Of a stretch of DNA of 64,000 nucleotides, positions 31,138 to 42,559 are shown piece after piece. The notes under the pieces were generated by a model. That model did not search any database. It saw nothing but the letters and a program-made list of their open reading frames with translations, and was not told the DNA's origin. Numbering within the stretch: the stretch's first letter is position 1; every line of letters starts with the position of its first letter. Position numbers and translations under genes: made by a program. Origin of the DNA: Isoetes taiwanensis. Taxonomy: Eukaryota > Streptophyta > Lycopodiopsida > Isoetales > Isoetaceae. The stretch is taken from the NCBI GenBank assembly GCA_021234155.1, contig JAJEKV010000006.1, positions 8,585,003 through 8,649,002 on the forward strand, written 5' to 3'.

Positions 31138-32420
31138 AGTGGCCGCCTATTGTCTCTATATGAGTCTAGGCAAAATTCCTACTCTTCCATTGGGATGTGT
31201 TCGTCTGGGAGAAGGTAGCAGAGAATCTACCTCTTATTGCATGTAGGTTGGTAGAAAGGGTAGCTTGGGATTTTCAAGGGGATATCCATGGGAAAGCATT
31301 TTGTTAGCTCCACCTGTCGCTTCCTCTTAGCTCCACAACCCTCTACTACTTCATGTATTGCACTGTAAATTCCACAATCCTAAAGGTTTTGTCTTTGATG
31401 CCATGTTATCCATAAGTGCCTGCGTGTTTATGCCTTGCAAACGTTATGATCTTCGCGTCTCTACTGTATGTCTGCTTTGCTTCTTATGCTTAAACTCTTG
31501 AGCATTGTCTCTTTGCTTATCCAAAAGTACACTAGCATGATCCCGGTGTTCTCTTGGCATCCTGCCTAGATAAATGGCCCCAAATTAGGCAAAAGGGATC
31601 ATCCTGGCTCTAGTGTCCTATGGTCAATCTTTTCCATGTCTTGTAACGTTTCCAACCAATATGCCCTTAACCGATTGGGCAAAACTATTTAGACATTTAT
31701 GAGTAGCCACTTCTATCCATTCATGCCGGTGTCTCGGCTACTCGAGTGATCTCCTATGGGTCCGCTATAATATCTCCCACTAAAACTATGCTCATCCTTG
31801 AGCATCATGCTTCCATGTGGACACAACCACACCGTACTTCCCCTCCACAGTCAAATTACACAACCACACCGTACTTCCCCTCCACAGTCAAATTACGTGT
31901 CATATGACATCCAAGTCATACATGGTCCCATGGAGACTTGAACTCGAGCCTTGCTGACATGCCCTTAACCAACTGGGCAAAAACATCTAGATGTTTATGA
32001 GTAGTCGCTTCTACCCATTTATCCCGGTGTCTCGGGAATGCGACACCAGGATCTACTTGAGCGGTCTTCCATGTGTTCGTTATATGCTTTTAGATGGGCT
32101 ATTGCCTTTGCACGTGCCGTCCCATAACCTGTTAGGTTCCCATGGACATAAAAATTCATCTTATCTTATCTTTACTCATTTGCTCATATTGTTCCCACCC
32201 AAACCAAGACACTAATGGCTCATAGGTGTTCCTCTCTTGAGACAAACATGAACAATCTTATTTGAATTTAGTATCTTTAAAGTTCTTATCATTAGTGTTA
32301 TACATAAAGTTTCAAGCTATTGGTCCAGTGTGGCACCTTCTTGTACTCATACAACTAGATGAAATATGTATCATAATGTTTTTATTTCCTACTTAGTAAT
32401 AAACTTTTTGTTCTTCGAAC
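31138..32420 (+). pseudogene. LINE 3'-terminal remnant, split by a TRIM
   Basis: Sequence at 31385-31625 parallels the zf-RVT-encoding part of the LINE at 32725-32940 (CTTGAGCATTG(T/C)CTCTTT..TTATCCA, ATGGCCCCAAAT / TTGGCCCCAAAT). After the TRIM (31642-32089) the 3' part resumes (32100-32420) and parallels 33000-33257, ending in TAATAAACTTTTTGTTCTTC and a short A-run at 32421-32428. The reading frame is lost throughout. Confidence 0.6.
31642..32089 (-). mobile_element. Second TRIM copy, inserted in a LINE
   Basis: LTR 1 is 31642-31770 (TGTAACG..), followed by the minus-strand PPT (TATCTCCCAC). The interior to about 31955 carries a 36-bp tandem duplication (ACAACCACACCGTACTTCCC.., about 31824-31899). 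LTR 2 is 31957-32089. The PBS and the first ~20 bp of LTR 2 are deleted (GCCTTGCT joined directly to GACATGCCC). Clearly the same family as 19.5-20.1 kb but more diverged. Confidence 0.75.
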
Positions 32421-32599
32421 AAAAAAAAGGGGGATGGGGTGGGCAAAGTGCTAACATTCGACAATTGAATCTGTGGACAAGCACATTGACATGAGCGCAT
32501 CTATGATAACTACAAATCCTCCAACCAAGAATTACTCCCCGAAATAAATCTATGAAGATCCTATAAATCCTCCTCATACTGTATGGTAAAGAAAGAACC

Positions 32600-33257
32600 T
32601 CCTGGATAGAATATAAATCTGTAATGCATGGAAATTACAGACCCCAGAAGCCATGTGGGCTCCCACATGGCGCTAGCTTTGGGATAAGTTGCTCCATCCC
32701 AAAGTTTCTATAGTTTGGTGGCAAGTTTGCATGTAAATGCCTTGCGGTATCACTATGATCCTCACAACTTTGCAATATGCCAGCTTTGCCTTTCAGATTT
32801 CGAAACACTTGAGCATTGCCTCTTTTCTTATCCAGTTGCTAATCTTTCTTCTAGCGTCCTACCCAGATGCATTGGCCCCAAATAAATGGAAGGCATTTCA
32901 TCACGGGTCTGGTTGGTTACTGTGGTCAATTTGGGAGCGTCGTAGGCTGCACATTTTCCAAGGCATTTATTCATCTGTTCCTAGAGTCATTACTGTAGCC
33001 CAGGCTAAGATACTGATGGCTTAGACTCTTCCTCCCTCAAGGAAGAAGTAAGAGACCGTATTTGGATTCAGTATGTTCAAATTAATTCTTATCATTAGTC
33101 TCCTATGCTGGAGTGAGTACATAATGCTTCAGGCTCGTGCTTCGGGAGCGTTGTCTTGTGCTTGCACAACTAGATGAGATTTGTACATCTTGTAGTATTT
33201 ACTTGTGATTAATAAACTTGCTTTTCGTCCTTCAAAAAAAAAAAAAAAAAAAAAAAT
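32600..33257 (+). pseudogene. LINE 3' end with zf-RVT remnant and poly(A)
   Basis: One frame gives CQLCLSDFETLEHCLFSYP (about 32765-32825), the Cys-x2-Cys..His pattern of the zinc-binding region after plant LINE RTs, followed by frames with stops. The 3' UTR runs to GATTAATAAACTTGC, TTTTCGTCCTTC and an A-run of about 23 bases (33234-33257). Unlike the GATAAA-tailed LINE family this one ends in poly(A), so at least two LINE lineages are present. Confidence 0.7.
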
Positions 33258-34240
33258 CAATGTTGCCACATTTGGTTCCGAAAATAATCCCCAATAAGCA
33301 ATCAATGTGATCAAAGAAGCTGTGCTTCCTCAAGGAACAAATTCCAACATTCTGATTTGCCAATCACTATTGCAAAGCAATAATAGTACTCACCATTTAG
33401 CCACCATGGATGGTGAAATTCAATTCAATTTTCGACACCACGATAAGGAGAATGAAATGAGAAGCCTTTCTTTGATTGACTATTGCTATGATTATAACGT
33501 GTAGTGTCCATGGACACTTGATTGCCAAATGTATATGTTACATGTGAGTATTGTTATGGAGCCTAATACTCATGGTAGATGTTATACGTGTGGTCGGTAT
33601 ATCCACAACAGTTGGATTTGCACAAATACAAATCAAAAGCGTCAGTGAGGTCCATGCATATTGTACAATAAGCCTCAATATGTGAACCACACAACCAATA
33701 AGCCATAATTGCAATTGTACAATGTGCATCAATAAATAACGACATATATTTGTTTGATATATAGCATGCATACACAATGGAAGTGTTATGACACCCTCCA
33801 CCAACCTAAACTAGAATTGCAGCAATGATTATCTACCTACTCAGACAGCTCAACCATATAGAACAATCCATATACGTTAAAACTAACTAACTAACTAGAC
33901 GTAGAATTATAGAACAAATTGAAGTTTCCAAGGTATTCTCTTCTTCTTTTATAGTTAGGCCCAGATTCCACTGCAACACTGTGACTTCTTCTCTTGCATG
34001 CAAACTCCCATGCTATCTTCCGGATTTGTGATTCCATGTTGTTATGCAGTTTTCTATAACAACACATGATCTACCCATGTTGCAAATTTAAGAAAGAAAG
34101 AAGCACAAGAACTCTTGGAGGATCTTGCCCGATATTAAATTCTATGATATAGAGTGCCACATCAAAATTTTTGGAAGTGGAATTAGGGCTTTGTAAACGT
34201 GTTGCTAATTTAGGCACATTTAGAATCCTAAACACAAGGG
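33258..34240. other. No supported gene
   Basis: Unique AT-rich sequence between the LINE poly(A) and the DUF218 gene. Overlapping minus frames at 33538-33804 show no motif. Confidence 0.35.
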
Positions 34241-34249
34241 GCAAGGTAC

Positions 34250-34662
34250 AATGCAAATAATTTGTCAAGGCACCCGAAAACAAACGACAAAATCTCATGG
34301 ATTTTTTGCCACATATGCCATGCTGGTGCTGATGTGGTATTCCTGCCACGTAGGAACCTTTGAGCATTGCATGCGGAAGGGTTCTGTTCTGTTTGTCAAC
34401 AGAGGAGGCCGACTTTTGGGCTCGCAGGAGCTATGGCCGGTAAGGCTCACCCTTTCTACCATTGTAGTCGGAAACTCTGAACAGGATCTGTAATTGTGTT
34501 GCCTTATTTTCTAGCAATCCATCTTCAAATTTGAGCCTTTGATGATGGTTTATATCCCTACAGAGGTGGATTTATTTGCTTGCGGGGCCATCAGAAGTGC
34601 CCTGTGTATGGATATTTCTAGTTGTCAAATGCTCCTTGTTTAAGTGTAATTTTAAGGGAGGA
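34250..34662 (+). promoter_or_regulatory. Probable 5' leader of the DUF218 gene with a leader intron
   Basis: A good donor (GGCCG/GTAAGG at 34438-34443) and acceptor (CCCTACAG/AGGTGG ending near 34563) bracket a candidate intron of about 120 nt upstream of the ATG at 34663. Transcript start and TATA box cannot be fixed from sequence. Confidence 0.35.
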
Positions 34663-36864
34663 ATGCAGGGTTTTTTGCAACCCAATTATTACTACGATGA
34701 TCTGAGCTCAGACGAAGGGCAGCCTAGAGATCTTGAAGCAGCTAAAAGGCACCGTAGAGGTAAGAGATCGCCCACTAGGTGGAGAACAATGGTTCAGTCT
34801 ATAAGCAGGCAGGTGCATTTGAATTTGAAGAAGCACCGTTTCTCTGTTCTTGGGATAGTCTTGCTTGGCCTGTTTTCTCTATTTGTTTTGTATAAGTATG
34901 TCAAAGGTCCCCTTCTCAGCTATTTTGGCGATACTGCTGAAGGACGTTCCTATCCTTATGCTAAGTTCACCAATTTAGTGATGGTGGCTGGGCATGCTGT
35001 TTATACTAGTAATAAGTGTGAAAAGGCTGATCAGGAAGCCTCCTGGTTCTTAGAGTCCTATCAAAAGCATCCAGGGCAAGCTGCATCACTGTTAGAGCAT
35101 ATAAAAGTGGGCGTCAAGACGTCTGCCATTGATGAGAATGCATTGTTGATATTTAGTGGAGGAGAAACTCGAAGAGATGCTGGGCCACGCAGTGAAGCTC
35201 AAAGTTACTGGCTTGTAGCGGATTCTAAAGATTGGTTTGGTATGTCTAGCAGTCATCCTTTTCTTTGATATTTGAGTTTTGAATGTTGTACTGAGTCGAT
35301 ATACCTTCCACTAACTTCTAGATGTTTTTGCACTCTGGGTTACATAAATAGACACATAGTTCATAGTTTCTCTTCCTGCTAATTAAGGGGGATTCTAAAG
35401 CATTATTTCTGGCTTAAGTGCTGGCACATACATGGGAAGAAATCTACTTTTTGGTAACTTCTGTTATGAGGAATTTGCGAACTACCAAAGTGCGTCTTTT
35501 GTAAAGGTTACTCACAAATATAATGCTGCACCACATAACAGCAAATTTAGGCTGCAGCTGCCAATGAAGCAAGAAACAGCCGTGATTAGACTCATGTATA
35601 ATTTGCTTTAGACAGAAGATTCAAAAGCTTGCAGGTGCATTAGAATGGCAAGTCCACTGCATGATCTAAGCAATTATGTTCTGAATGATCATTGAAGTGT
35701 TGACATTCAGCAGCTTGGAGCATACTTGGTTATAAACTGACATCAGTATGTTTTCTTAGATAAGAAGTAATTACATGGCCTTTTACTAGAAGTTCCTAAT
35801 TCAGGAACGTGCTTTTTTCCTTGTCATATGACAATGATTAGGCTTTGTTGTGTGAATGTGAGTTGAAGTCCTATAAACTAGAGAGGATAGGATACTCACT
35901 CTAAAGGTGTATTTTATGCAGGATATAGTAAACTCGTGCGCCCGAAGGCAATAACAGAGGAGCATGCAAGAGATAGTTTTGAGAACCTTCTATTTAGTAT
36001 TTGTCGTTTCAGAGAAGTTACCGGCAATTATCCCTATAATATTACAGTGAGTTTGCGATATATTGATGTCTGCACTGCATGTTCTCAGATTTGTTTTTGT
36101 CTTTCTAGTAAGATATATAGTTTCACAATTTGCAAATTGTTTCAAAAGGTAAAATTTGCGTATTGATCTTGAGATGTACTGAAAGAAAGGAATACATGCT
36201 TTTGTTCGTGGCAGCACAGTGGTAACCCTACATAGGAGGACCATGGGGATGGTATATATTTTAGTATTAAATTGTTTGAAGGATAGAGAACCAGAAATCA
36301 TAAACCATTTACATTTTATATGGGTGCTGACTGATGAAAGGCCATGCCATAGCATTCAAATAAGATTTTAGTTGTTGTAGCGTAATAAAGGAACCTGTTT
36401 GATTCTGTAAAGGACAATTGGGCATGAATGTTGTTACGTTGTTTGATTCTGTAAAGGACAATTGGGCATGAATGTTGTTACGTACTCATCTCCTTTTGCA
36501 ACTCGTTATGCAGGTCATAAGTTACAATTTTAAAGGCCATCGTTTTACTGATCTTCATCGTTCAGCTTTAAGATTTCCTGCCTCAAGATTCAACTTTGTA
36601 GGAACATATCCTGTGGCTACAACAGCTGCAGAGGCAGCTAAAGGTGAATTACACGTACAAGAGCAATTTCAAAGAGATCCATATGGATGCATGGGATCAT
36701 TACGGATGAAACGCCTACATCGGGATCCTTTTTCTCGAACAATTCCATACCCCAGGAGATGCCCAGAAATTGCTGGGTTGTTTTCATACTGTGCATCTGC
36801 TACTTTTAACAAATGGCTTCCTTGGGATGACACAAAATCTAGGCATTTAATTGGATTCATATAG
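34663..36864 (+). CDS. DUF218-domain single-pass membrane protein (3 exons, 350 aa)
   Basis: Exons 34663-35239, 35922-36046 and 36514-36864 join in perfect phase (donors GTATGT and GTGAGT, acceptors TGCAG and ATGCAG) to a 350-residue protein. Residues 1-60 are acidic then basic (DLSSDEG.., RRGKRS), and about 62-80 form one transmembrane segment ([20 protein letters not shown]). A DUF218/ElyC-YdcF-like domain follows: [60 protein letters not shown] and [21 protein letters not shown]. This is the conserved plant/eukaryotic version; in bacteria the family acts in envelope metabolism, but the plant role is unknown. The long N-terminal topology suggests an endomembrane anchor. No stops or frameshifts, so it looks functional. 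The start is the first Met giving the family-like N-terminus; in-frame codons upstream lie in the leader. Confidence 0.88.
36396..36483. repeat. 44-bp tandem duplication just before the exon 3 acceptor of the DUF218 gene
   Basis: TGTTTGATTCTGTAAAGGAC..GTTGTTACGT is present twice without a mismatch (36396-36439, 36440-36483). It lies 30 bp upstream of the acceptor at 36513, in branch-point territory. Confidence 0.9.
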
Positions 36865-38599
36865 CATTTGAAGTGAAGTTTCTGCATATACCATTGGTTT
36901 CTCCTCTTACAGAACATCCACTTAATCTTCCTACAGAGGAATGGGCACGAATGCCGACATTGCACGATGATGCGTACTAAGATGTGGCATGTCACACCAT
37001 GTTGTTGGGATGATATATTTGGAATTATCTTTTTTGGGGGTTGGATTGTAAAAGCTTTTAATACTTGTAGTGCCATCTCCCGCTGTTTGGCTTTGACAGG
37101 GCACCAAGGGATACGTTGATGGAAATGAGGATATGCGTCGAGTGAAATGACCATATGTGTTTAGTGACAGCAATAGCAAAATTTACATGAAATTACCATA
37201 TGTGTTTAGTGAAAGCAATGGCAAAATCTACATGAACATGGGGCGTTTACACTATGGGTTGCGGTCATGGATACTGAGCAACATTTTGACTCCAGGAAGG
37301 AGGAAAGGAAAATGATGTCTTCTGCCTTCTAATTTACAGAACAGTTATTAACTGCCTAATTATTAGAATCTCTACATGCCTCTAATCCATGAAATTCGTG
37401 GATGGAACAAATACTTAGCTTATGATTCTTAGCTTAATTCTTGTACTGATCCTTCAAGAATAGATGCTTCCATGGATCATCAGGCAATTGTTCTTCATGT
37501 TCTCCAGATCCAGCTTCCATGCCTAAAACTCTCGGAGCTTCATTGGCTCGCTAATTTTTACCCTTAAGCCAGGTGATTCGCTTCAGGGAATCAGCCCTGG
37601 CCTGCTGAATGGTTGAATGTGAGGGCAGGGAATCAGCCCTGGCCTGCTGAATGGGTGAATGTGAGGGCGCAAAAAAAATGGACCACACCAAATGCGGTGA
37701 AATTTTGCACTGGCTTGCGAAAGCTATTCCTACAAGAAATTTATCACAGGCCTGTCATGAACATTATGTGCTAGAAGAAGACCATGAAGATGTCGTGAAC
37801 ATTATGTGCTAGAAGAAGACCACGAAGATGTCTTGGAACCTTCTCTCCATAGCATATATCACAGGATTGAATGAAAACTTCGACAGTGCGGTGGGGCTCA
37901 TCAATACTCTCGACTAATAAATTCAAGAGTCTTGACTACTCCAAAATGTCCAGCCATAGCTATAGGGTATGGTCGCCATGTTTCGCGCACTTAAGAGGCA
38001 AACTAAAAAATGGAGGCACGGTCAAAGTCAAAATTGGTTAAAAATATAGTTTTTGGATACCTAATGTGTTTGCGTTTCCAATAAAAAAAAAATCGCCTGA
38101 TTCTGACATGTCTACAAAAAGTTAGAGTAGGCGGAAGAGGAGGGGTCTAATGGCCCCCTCCGTGAGGCGGGTCCCCTTCCTAGCGCGCAGGGGATTTCCA
38201 TCCACTTGTTCGAGGTTTTCCAAGAGATTTAAGAGGCACACGTGGGAGATATTTACATCATTAGCAAGCCCTTTCAAATAGCTTTCAAATGCACGTGTCC
38301 ATGTGCCAAATAGAGATGTGAAAGAGAAGTTATGACACTTTTAGTGAGGACCCATAAATCGTGGGGGATGGGCCCATAAACCGTGGTGGATGGGCCCTGT
38401 TATCATAACATCAAATCTTAGCCATTGATCTTTTATTTTAACGGCCAGCAACATATGTTCAAAGGGAGGGGGGTGCGCGATGGCGGGTATATGCGCGAAG
38501 GAAGGCGACCATACCCTAGGCAAGTCATGGAAAGTCTGGAGAACCCAAAGCCTAGACTCACCATATGGAACATACAGAAGTCCATCATGAAACAGAAGT
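36865..38599. other. 3' flank of the DUF218 gene, no further gene
   Basis: Contains short duplications: GGGAATCAGCCCTGGCCTGC repeated at about 37583 and 37628, GAACATTATGTGCTAGAAGA repeated at about 37758 and 37797, and a CATATGTGTTTAGTGA(C/A)AGC pair near 37152-37216. No convincing poly(A) signal could be chosen. 38100-38600 contains no ORF of note. Confidence 0.4.
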
Positions 38600-40170
38600 T
38601 CATCTCGAACCTCAAGACGATTATAGTCCGACCGTATTTCTTGAGAAAATGATACTGAGCCAAGATGTGAAATTATATTTTAAGCCAAGGGATCAGAAAA
38701 GAAAAGTGCCCGGACCGATTCCAACAAAGATGTATCATGAGGCCTCTCAAACAACAACGTAATGGACATAACCTAAAACCAATTAGGCCCTAATATGACC
38801 TGTGCTGACCACATGTGGGATCACCCGGCTTAGGGCTCAAGGTAGGAGCGTCGAGACAAGACATCAAGCTTTCCTTGGAGGAATCCATGATGGTACGTGA
38901 TCATGTCACTGGGCCTGACAATGGTTGAGCACTCGAGCAGACTGAAAATATCCTAGATTTTGATGATCAGTACAGGCTGTGACTTGATGAGATCATTCCA
39001 GAAAATGTCTCCACTCCTCGAAAGAATCAACTATTGCTAAAAGCTCTTTGTCATAAATCGGATAATTGATTTCTGCAGCGCCTGGAACTTCCAAGAGTGA
39101 TAGGCAATTGGATGAAGTTCATGGTCATCCTCTTCCTGTGACAACTACAAAGAGCAAAACTAGAAGCATCTGTTTCGATGACATATGGGCACAAAGGATT
39201 TGCATGGGCAAGAATTGGTGTTGTGGTAAAAGCATGCCTCAGGATAACGAAAGCAGTCTCTGCTTCCATAATCCAATCAAATGATATATCTTTTGCCATC
39301 AGGCGTGTTAAATGAAGGATAATCTCCAAATAATCCCAAATAAAATGCCGATAGAAGAAGATCATGAACTTCATATGGTCAATAGCTGATAGATGAGCAA
39401 ATCCAAGAAAACACTGAAGATCTCGGATGGAAGAAGGTACTTGCCACTCCAAAATAGTGATCCCGTAGCAGAGGAACTCGACATTATCCTTCTTAAACTG
39501 ACACTTCTCCAGCTTAGCATAAAGTTTATGTTCACGCAGCTTTTGAAGGACCTTTTGGACATGTTCTTCATGCTCTTCTAGAGTCTTCAAATAGATCAAA
39601 ATATCATCCAAATAGATGATAACGAAGAGATCTAAAAACTCCCAAAATACATCGTTAATTATGTGTTGAAAGATCGTTGGAGCATTGATAAGGCCAAAAG
39701 GCATGCCAATGTACTCAAAATGATCGTACGACTTCAGAAGACTGTCTTTTGCTCATCAACTTTCTTGATTTGAATAAGATTATCGTGCGCCTTGCAGCTA
39801 CTTAAGATCAATCTTGGTAAAGTATTGTGCGCCTTGCAGCCACTTAAGTAACTTTGGAATCATAAGAAGAGGATATAGATTGTGTATAGTGCTCATGTTG
39901 AGGCAGCGATAATCCACAATCAACCGTAAAGAACTGTCCTTAGAGACAAAGTAGATAGAAACTTCTGCAAGTGATTGAGAATGTTGGAGAAATCCAGTCG
40001 CTAGATTCTCCGCGATAGGGTCATATGGCCGAGTCATTCCTGACTGGAGACCAATGGGCCAGTCATAGGGACGATGCTCCAGAACTTGTTGGCTTTGACC
40101 TTGTCAAAAATATTGGTAAAATCCTTGCACTTATCAAGAAGGGCAGGGGCGGACATCACTGAAACAGAGC
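38600..40170 (-). pseudogene. Ty3/gypsy pol fragment (RT and RNase H)
   Basis: Minus-strand frames run from the RT N-terminus (40037-39798: PYDPIAENLATGFLQHSQS, SLRLIVDYRCLN, LLKWLQGAQYFTKIDLK) through the palm (39704-39051: MPFGLINAPTIFQ, VIIYLDDILIYLKTLEEHEE) to RNase H (PYVIETDASSFAL, then CTDHQNL and GKLDVLSRR near 38870-39060). The RT active-site YLDD is intact. A gap between 39798 and 39704 and several stops and shifts make it dead. No integrase was found below 38800 and no protease above 40170. The element is plant chromovirus/Ty3-like and retrotranscribes LTR-retrotransposon RNA when intact. Confidence 0.85.
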
Positions 40171-40439
40171 TAGGCGACGGATGAACTTAAGTTGCAAATG
40201 TTGAACTGGGATCTTGCCTTCCAGATCTGATAAATTTAGGGAGAAAAATCTTCAAGATATAGAGTTAAGAGTACGATGCCAGGAGTTGCCTATAAAGACC
40301 TTGAGGAAGTTGTTCGGATTACCAAAAGTTGAGAAATAGATTTGGCGGAGAAAGCTGCATTAGACACTCAAAAAAGAGAGAAGCACCTTCCTTTTGGCTA
40401 GTTGTGAACTCGTATAGCCGAAGATGATCGTTTAGAGGG

Positions 40440-40680
40440 GAGCCATCTGCTAGCCAATCTGTGGAGGTTCAGAGTAATAACATGAGGAATTGGGCAAGTA
40501 ACATTCGAAGTGGAAGTAGTAAGTTACCACCACAACTCACTCATGAGGAAAGGCAGCGGTGCTTTAAAGAGTGGCATTGTTTCCATTGTAGAGAAACGGG
40601 GCACACTAGAAACAATTGTCCAGTATTTGATAGTATGGAAGGACGTAGCTCCTCAATGCCTATGGATTCACAATAGTTAA
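40440..40680 (+). pseudogene. Gag fragment with CCHC zinc knuckle
   Basis: The plus frame at 40461-40676 ends ..CFHCRETGHTRNNCPVFD, a perfect C-x2-C-x4-H-x4-C knuckle as in Ty3/gypsy Gag, preceded by a Ser/Asn-rich linker. It points the opposite way to the pol fragment that ends 270 bp to the left. It lies only 400 bp from a same-strand PPT and LTR, so its own pol is absent. Confidence 0.8.
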
Positions 40681-41070
40681 ATAAACGTGGCATGGAAGGA
40701 GAATGATTCAATTGATATCCAAATGCTGGTAGAGACAGAGGCCATGGAGAGCCTCGACGGAATCAAATGGAGTGTCAACCCGAAGAAAGATGGGATGCAG
40801 AGGATAGAACCATTGAACGAAGGCAACAAAGTGGTGAAGCTAGAGCTGCTGCAATAATGGATCGCCCAATGTTTTTGTACATGCAGAAGCTCCACGTGAT
40901 GGAGCACAAGAAGCTTCTATAGTGCAAGTTCTCGGTAAGATGTATGATGGCTTTGCTTTGTTGCATTGTTAGTAGCAATTATATATCTTGCTTCCAATGG
41001 TTAGTGCATTGTATTGGTAAGCATGATAGTTCCTAGAATTGACCCATCATGAGGACATGGGTTAAATTTT
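40681..41070 (+). other. Region between gag knuckle and LTR, no pol
   Basis: A plus-strand scrap of charged sequence (..GEPRRNQMECQPEERWDAED.. region, about 40735-40850) may be the end of the gag gene. The rest is noncoding. Where protease, RT and integrase should be there are only 390 bp. Confidence 0.4.
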
Positions 41071-41082
41071 AGAAAGGGAGAT
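41071..41082 (+). other. Polypurine tract
   Basis: AGAAAGGGAGAT directly precedes TGTAACGG at 41083, marking the start of a plus-oriented 3' LTR. Confidence 0.75.
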
Positions 41083-42110
41083 TGTAACGGACCTAGCCCG
41101 TTGGAGGCCAGTATTGTACAATATTTGCATATAATGCATTTACATGATGATAAATGGGAATATATGCATGGCATATATCCATGTAAACAAAGAGTTCACA
41201 AAAAAGGGAATTTTTAAAAGAGGGCTTTTGGGAGCATAACTAATTTGCAAGAGAGGGTTTTGGAGCTTTGTGGTGCTGTGGAGGTCAAAGCTTGAAGACT
41301 GCACCAATCTTCTTTTTCAGGTGGGGTTTTCTGTTGATTCTCTGAATTCATGGTTGTGCTATGAGGAAATTCTTCATGCCTTATGGTAAAAGAAGTGATG
41401 CTTAAGTATTGATAAGAAATCATGGGGTTTATGTATTGATGAGAAATCGAAGATATATTATATTGGTCTGTGGCTCTAGGTGCTACAAAAAGGGGGATTC
41501 TGCACCATATGTAGCATGTAAGAACTTGAGAAAGGCCATAAAATACATGTTAAATCATGCTGATTTAACTTAAGAAGGACCGTTTTCCTCCTGAGAGGAT
41601 TGGATTTGCATGAGCAATCATCCTTACAGTAGGAATTATACGGAGCATTCAGCAGGAATTTAGGAGCTTTCAAAGTAATTCAAATTATCTTTATTGAAGG
41701 ATAAAAAGCTTGAGTTCAAGTAAAAATGGGCCAAAATGGCTTTGAAAGAGTCGATTCTGAGGCTAAAGTGCCAAATTGAGGATGATCGATAGTTTTGTAG
41801 TATGTATTGGATTCTCTGAGATTCTGCAGGAACATGGAAAACAAGGGATTGTATGAGCAAAACTAGACTCAATATGCAAAGAAAGGAGCCAATTTGGTAA
41901 TTCAGAGTGCCGATCTGTCTCAGAGGGCCCTTAGTCTGAAGAATTTTTGCCGTTCAAGAACTACCGATTTGGACGTCTCTTGGCTTGCCTTTTCCGTTTT
42001 TTTTTTGTTGTTTATATTTATTCTTATTTTGACTTCTTTTTGTTGCTTTATTCCATTGGGTTATCATAATTGGTAATAACTAAAAAAAAGGTAACTAGCA
42101 GAACTGCAGG
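41083..42110 (+). repeat. 3' LTR of the gag-bearing element (right edge not determined)
   Basis: Begins TGTAACGGACCTAGC, the same 15 bases as the long LTR at 16424, after which the two diverge. No second copy exists in the window, so the right end (given as 42110) is only a guess; CT-rich runs near 41990-42050 lie inside it. The two LTRs probably belong to related families sharing termini. Confidence 0.45.
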
Positions 42111-42323
42111 GTTGGGAAGAAGGCTAGGCAGTCGGGTTCGCGACGGTTTTTCTTCCGTGGTAATTCGAAACGACTTCATTAGACTTCAATAACATGGTTG
42201 CCTTTGGCAACCTGATCAGAACTTTGAGGAACTGAAATATAGCATCTGGATATGATTAACATGCAACTTATTTACATAGACTGAAGTAAAGCTCTGAATT
42301 ATTGACCTTTTGATTGCGTCAGG

Positions 42324-42559
42324 TTTTGAACCGGCTACATTAGCAGCGTTTTGTTCAAATGCATCCTTAAGAATGGAATGTCAATATCCATTAAAAAGAT
42401 ATATAATCACCATCCAAAGAACATTCGCGATTTTGAAACAGAACTTGAAATCTTGGGTCAGATAAAACACGAAAATCTTGTTAACCCTCATGGATATTTT
42501 CCTTCTCCTTTTGAATTTATGATTACATGGGAAATGGAAGCTTATGAGATGTGCTGCAT
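42324..42559 (+). pseudogene. ERECTA-like receptor-kinase exon fragment
   Basis: The frame FKCILKNGMSISIKKIYNHH..RDFETELEILGQIKHENLV..GYFPSPF matches the N-lobe of ERECTA-family LRR receptor kinases. The beta-3 lysine (IKK) and alpha-C glutamate (ETELE) are retained. An acceptor-like TTGATTGCGTCAG precedes it and a clean donor ATG/GTAAGT follows at 42560, so exon borders may be original. The start has a stop (F*TGYISS), and after SPF the sequence (MITWEMEAYEMCC) leaves the family pattern. No LRR, C-lobe or other exon lies nearby. Full ERECTA proteins are about 1000 residues and control growth and stomatal patterning. This is a captured or orphaned exon. Confidence 0.7.
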
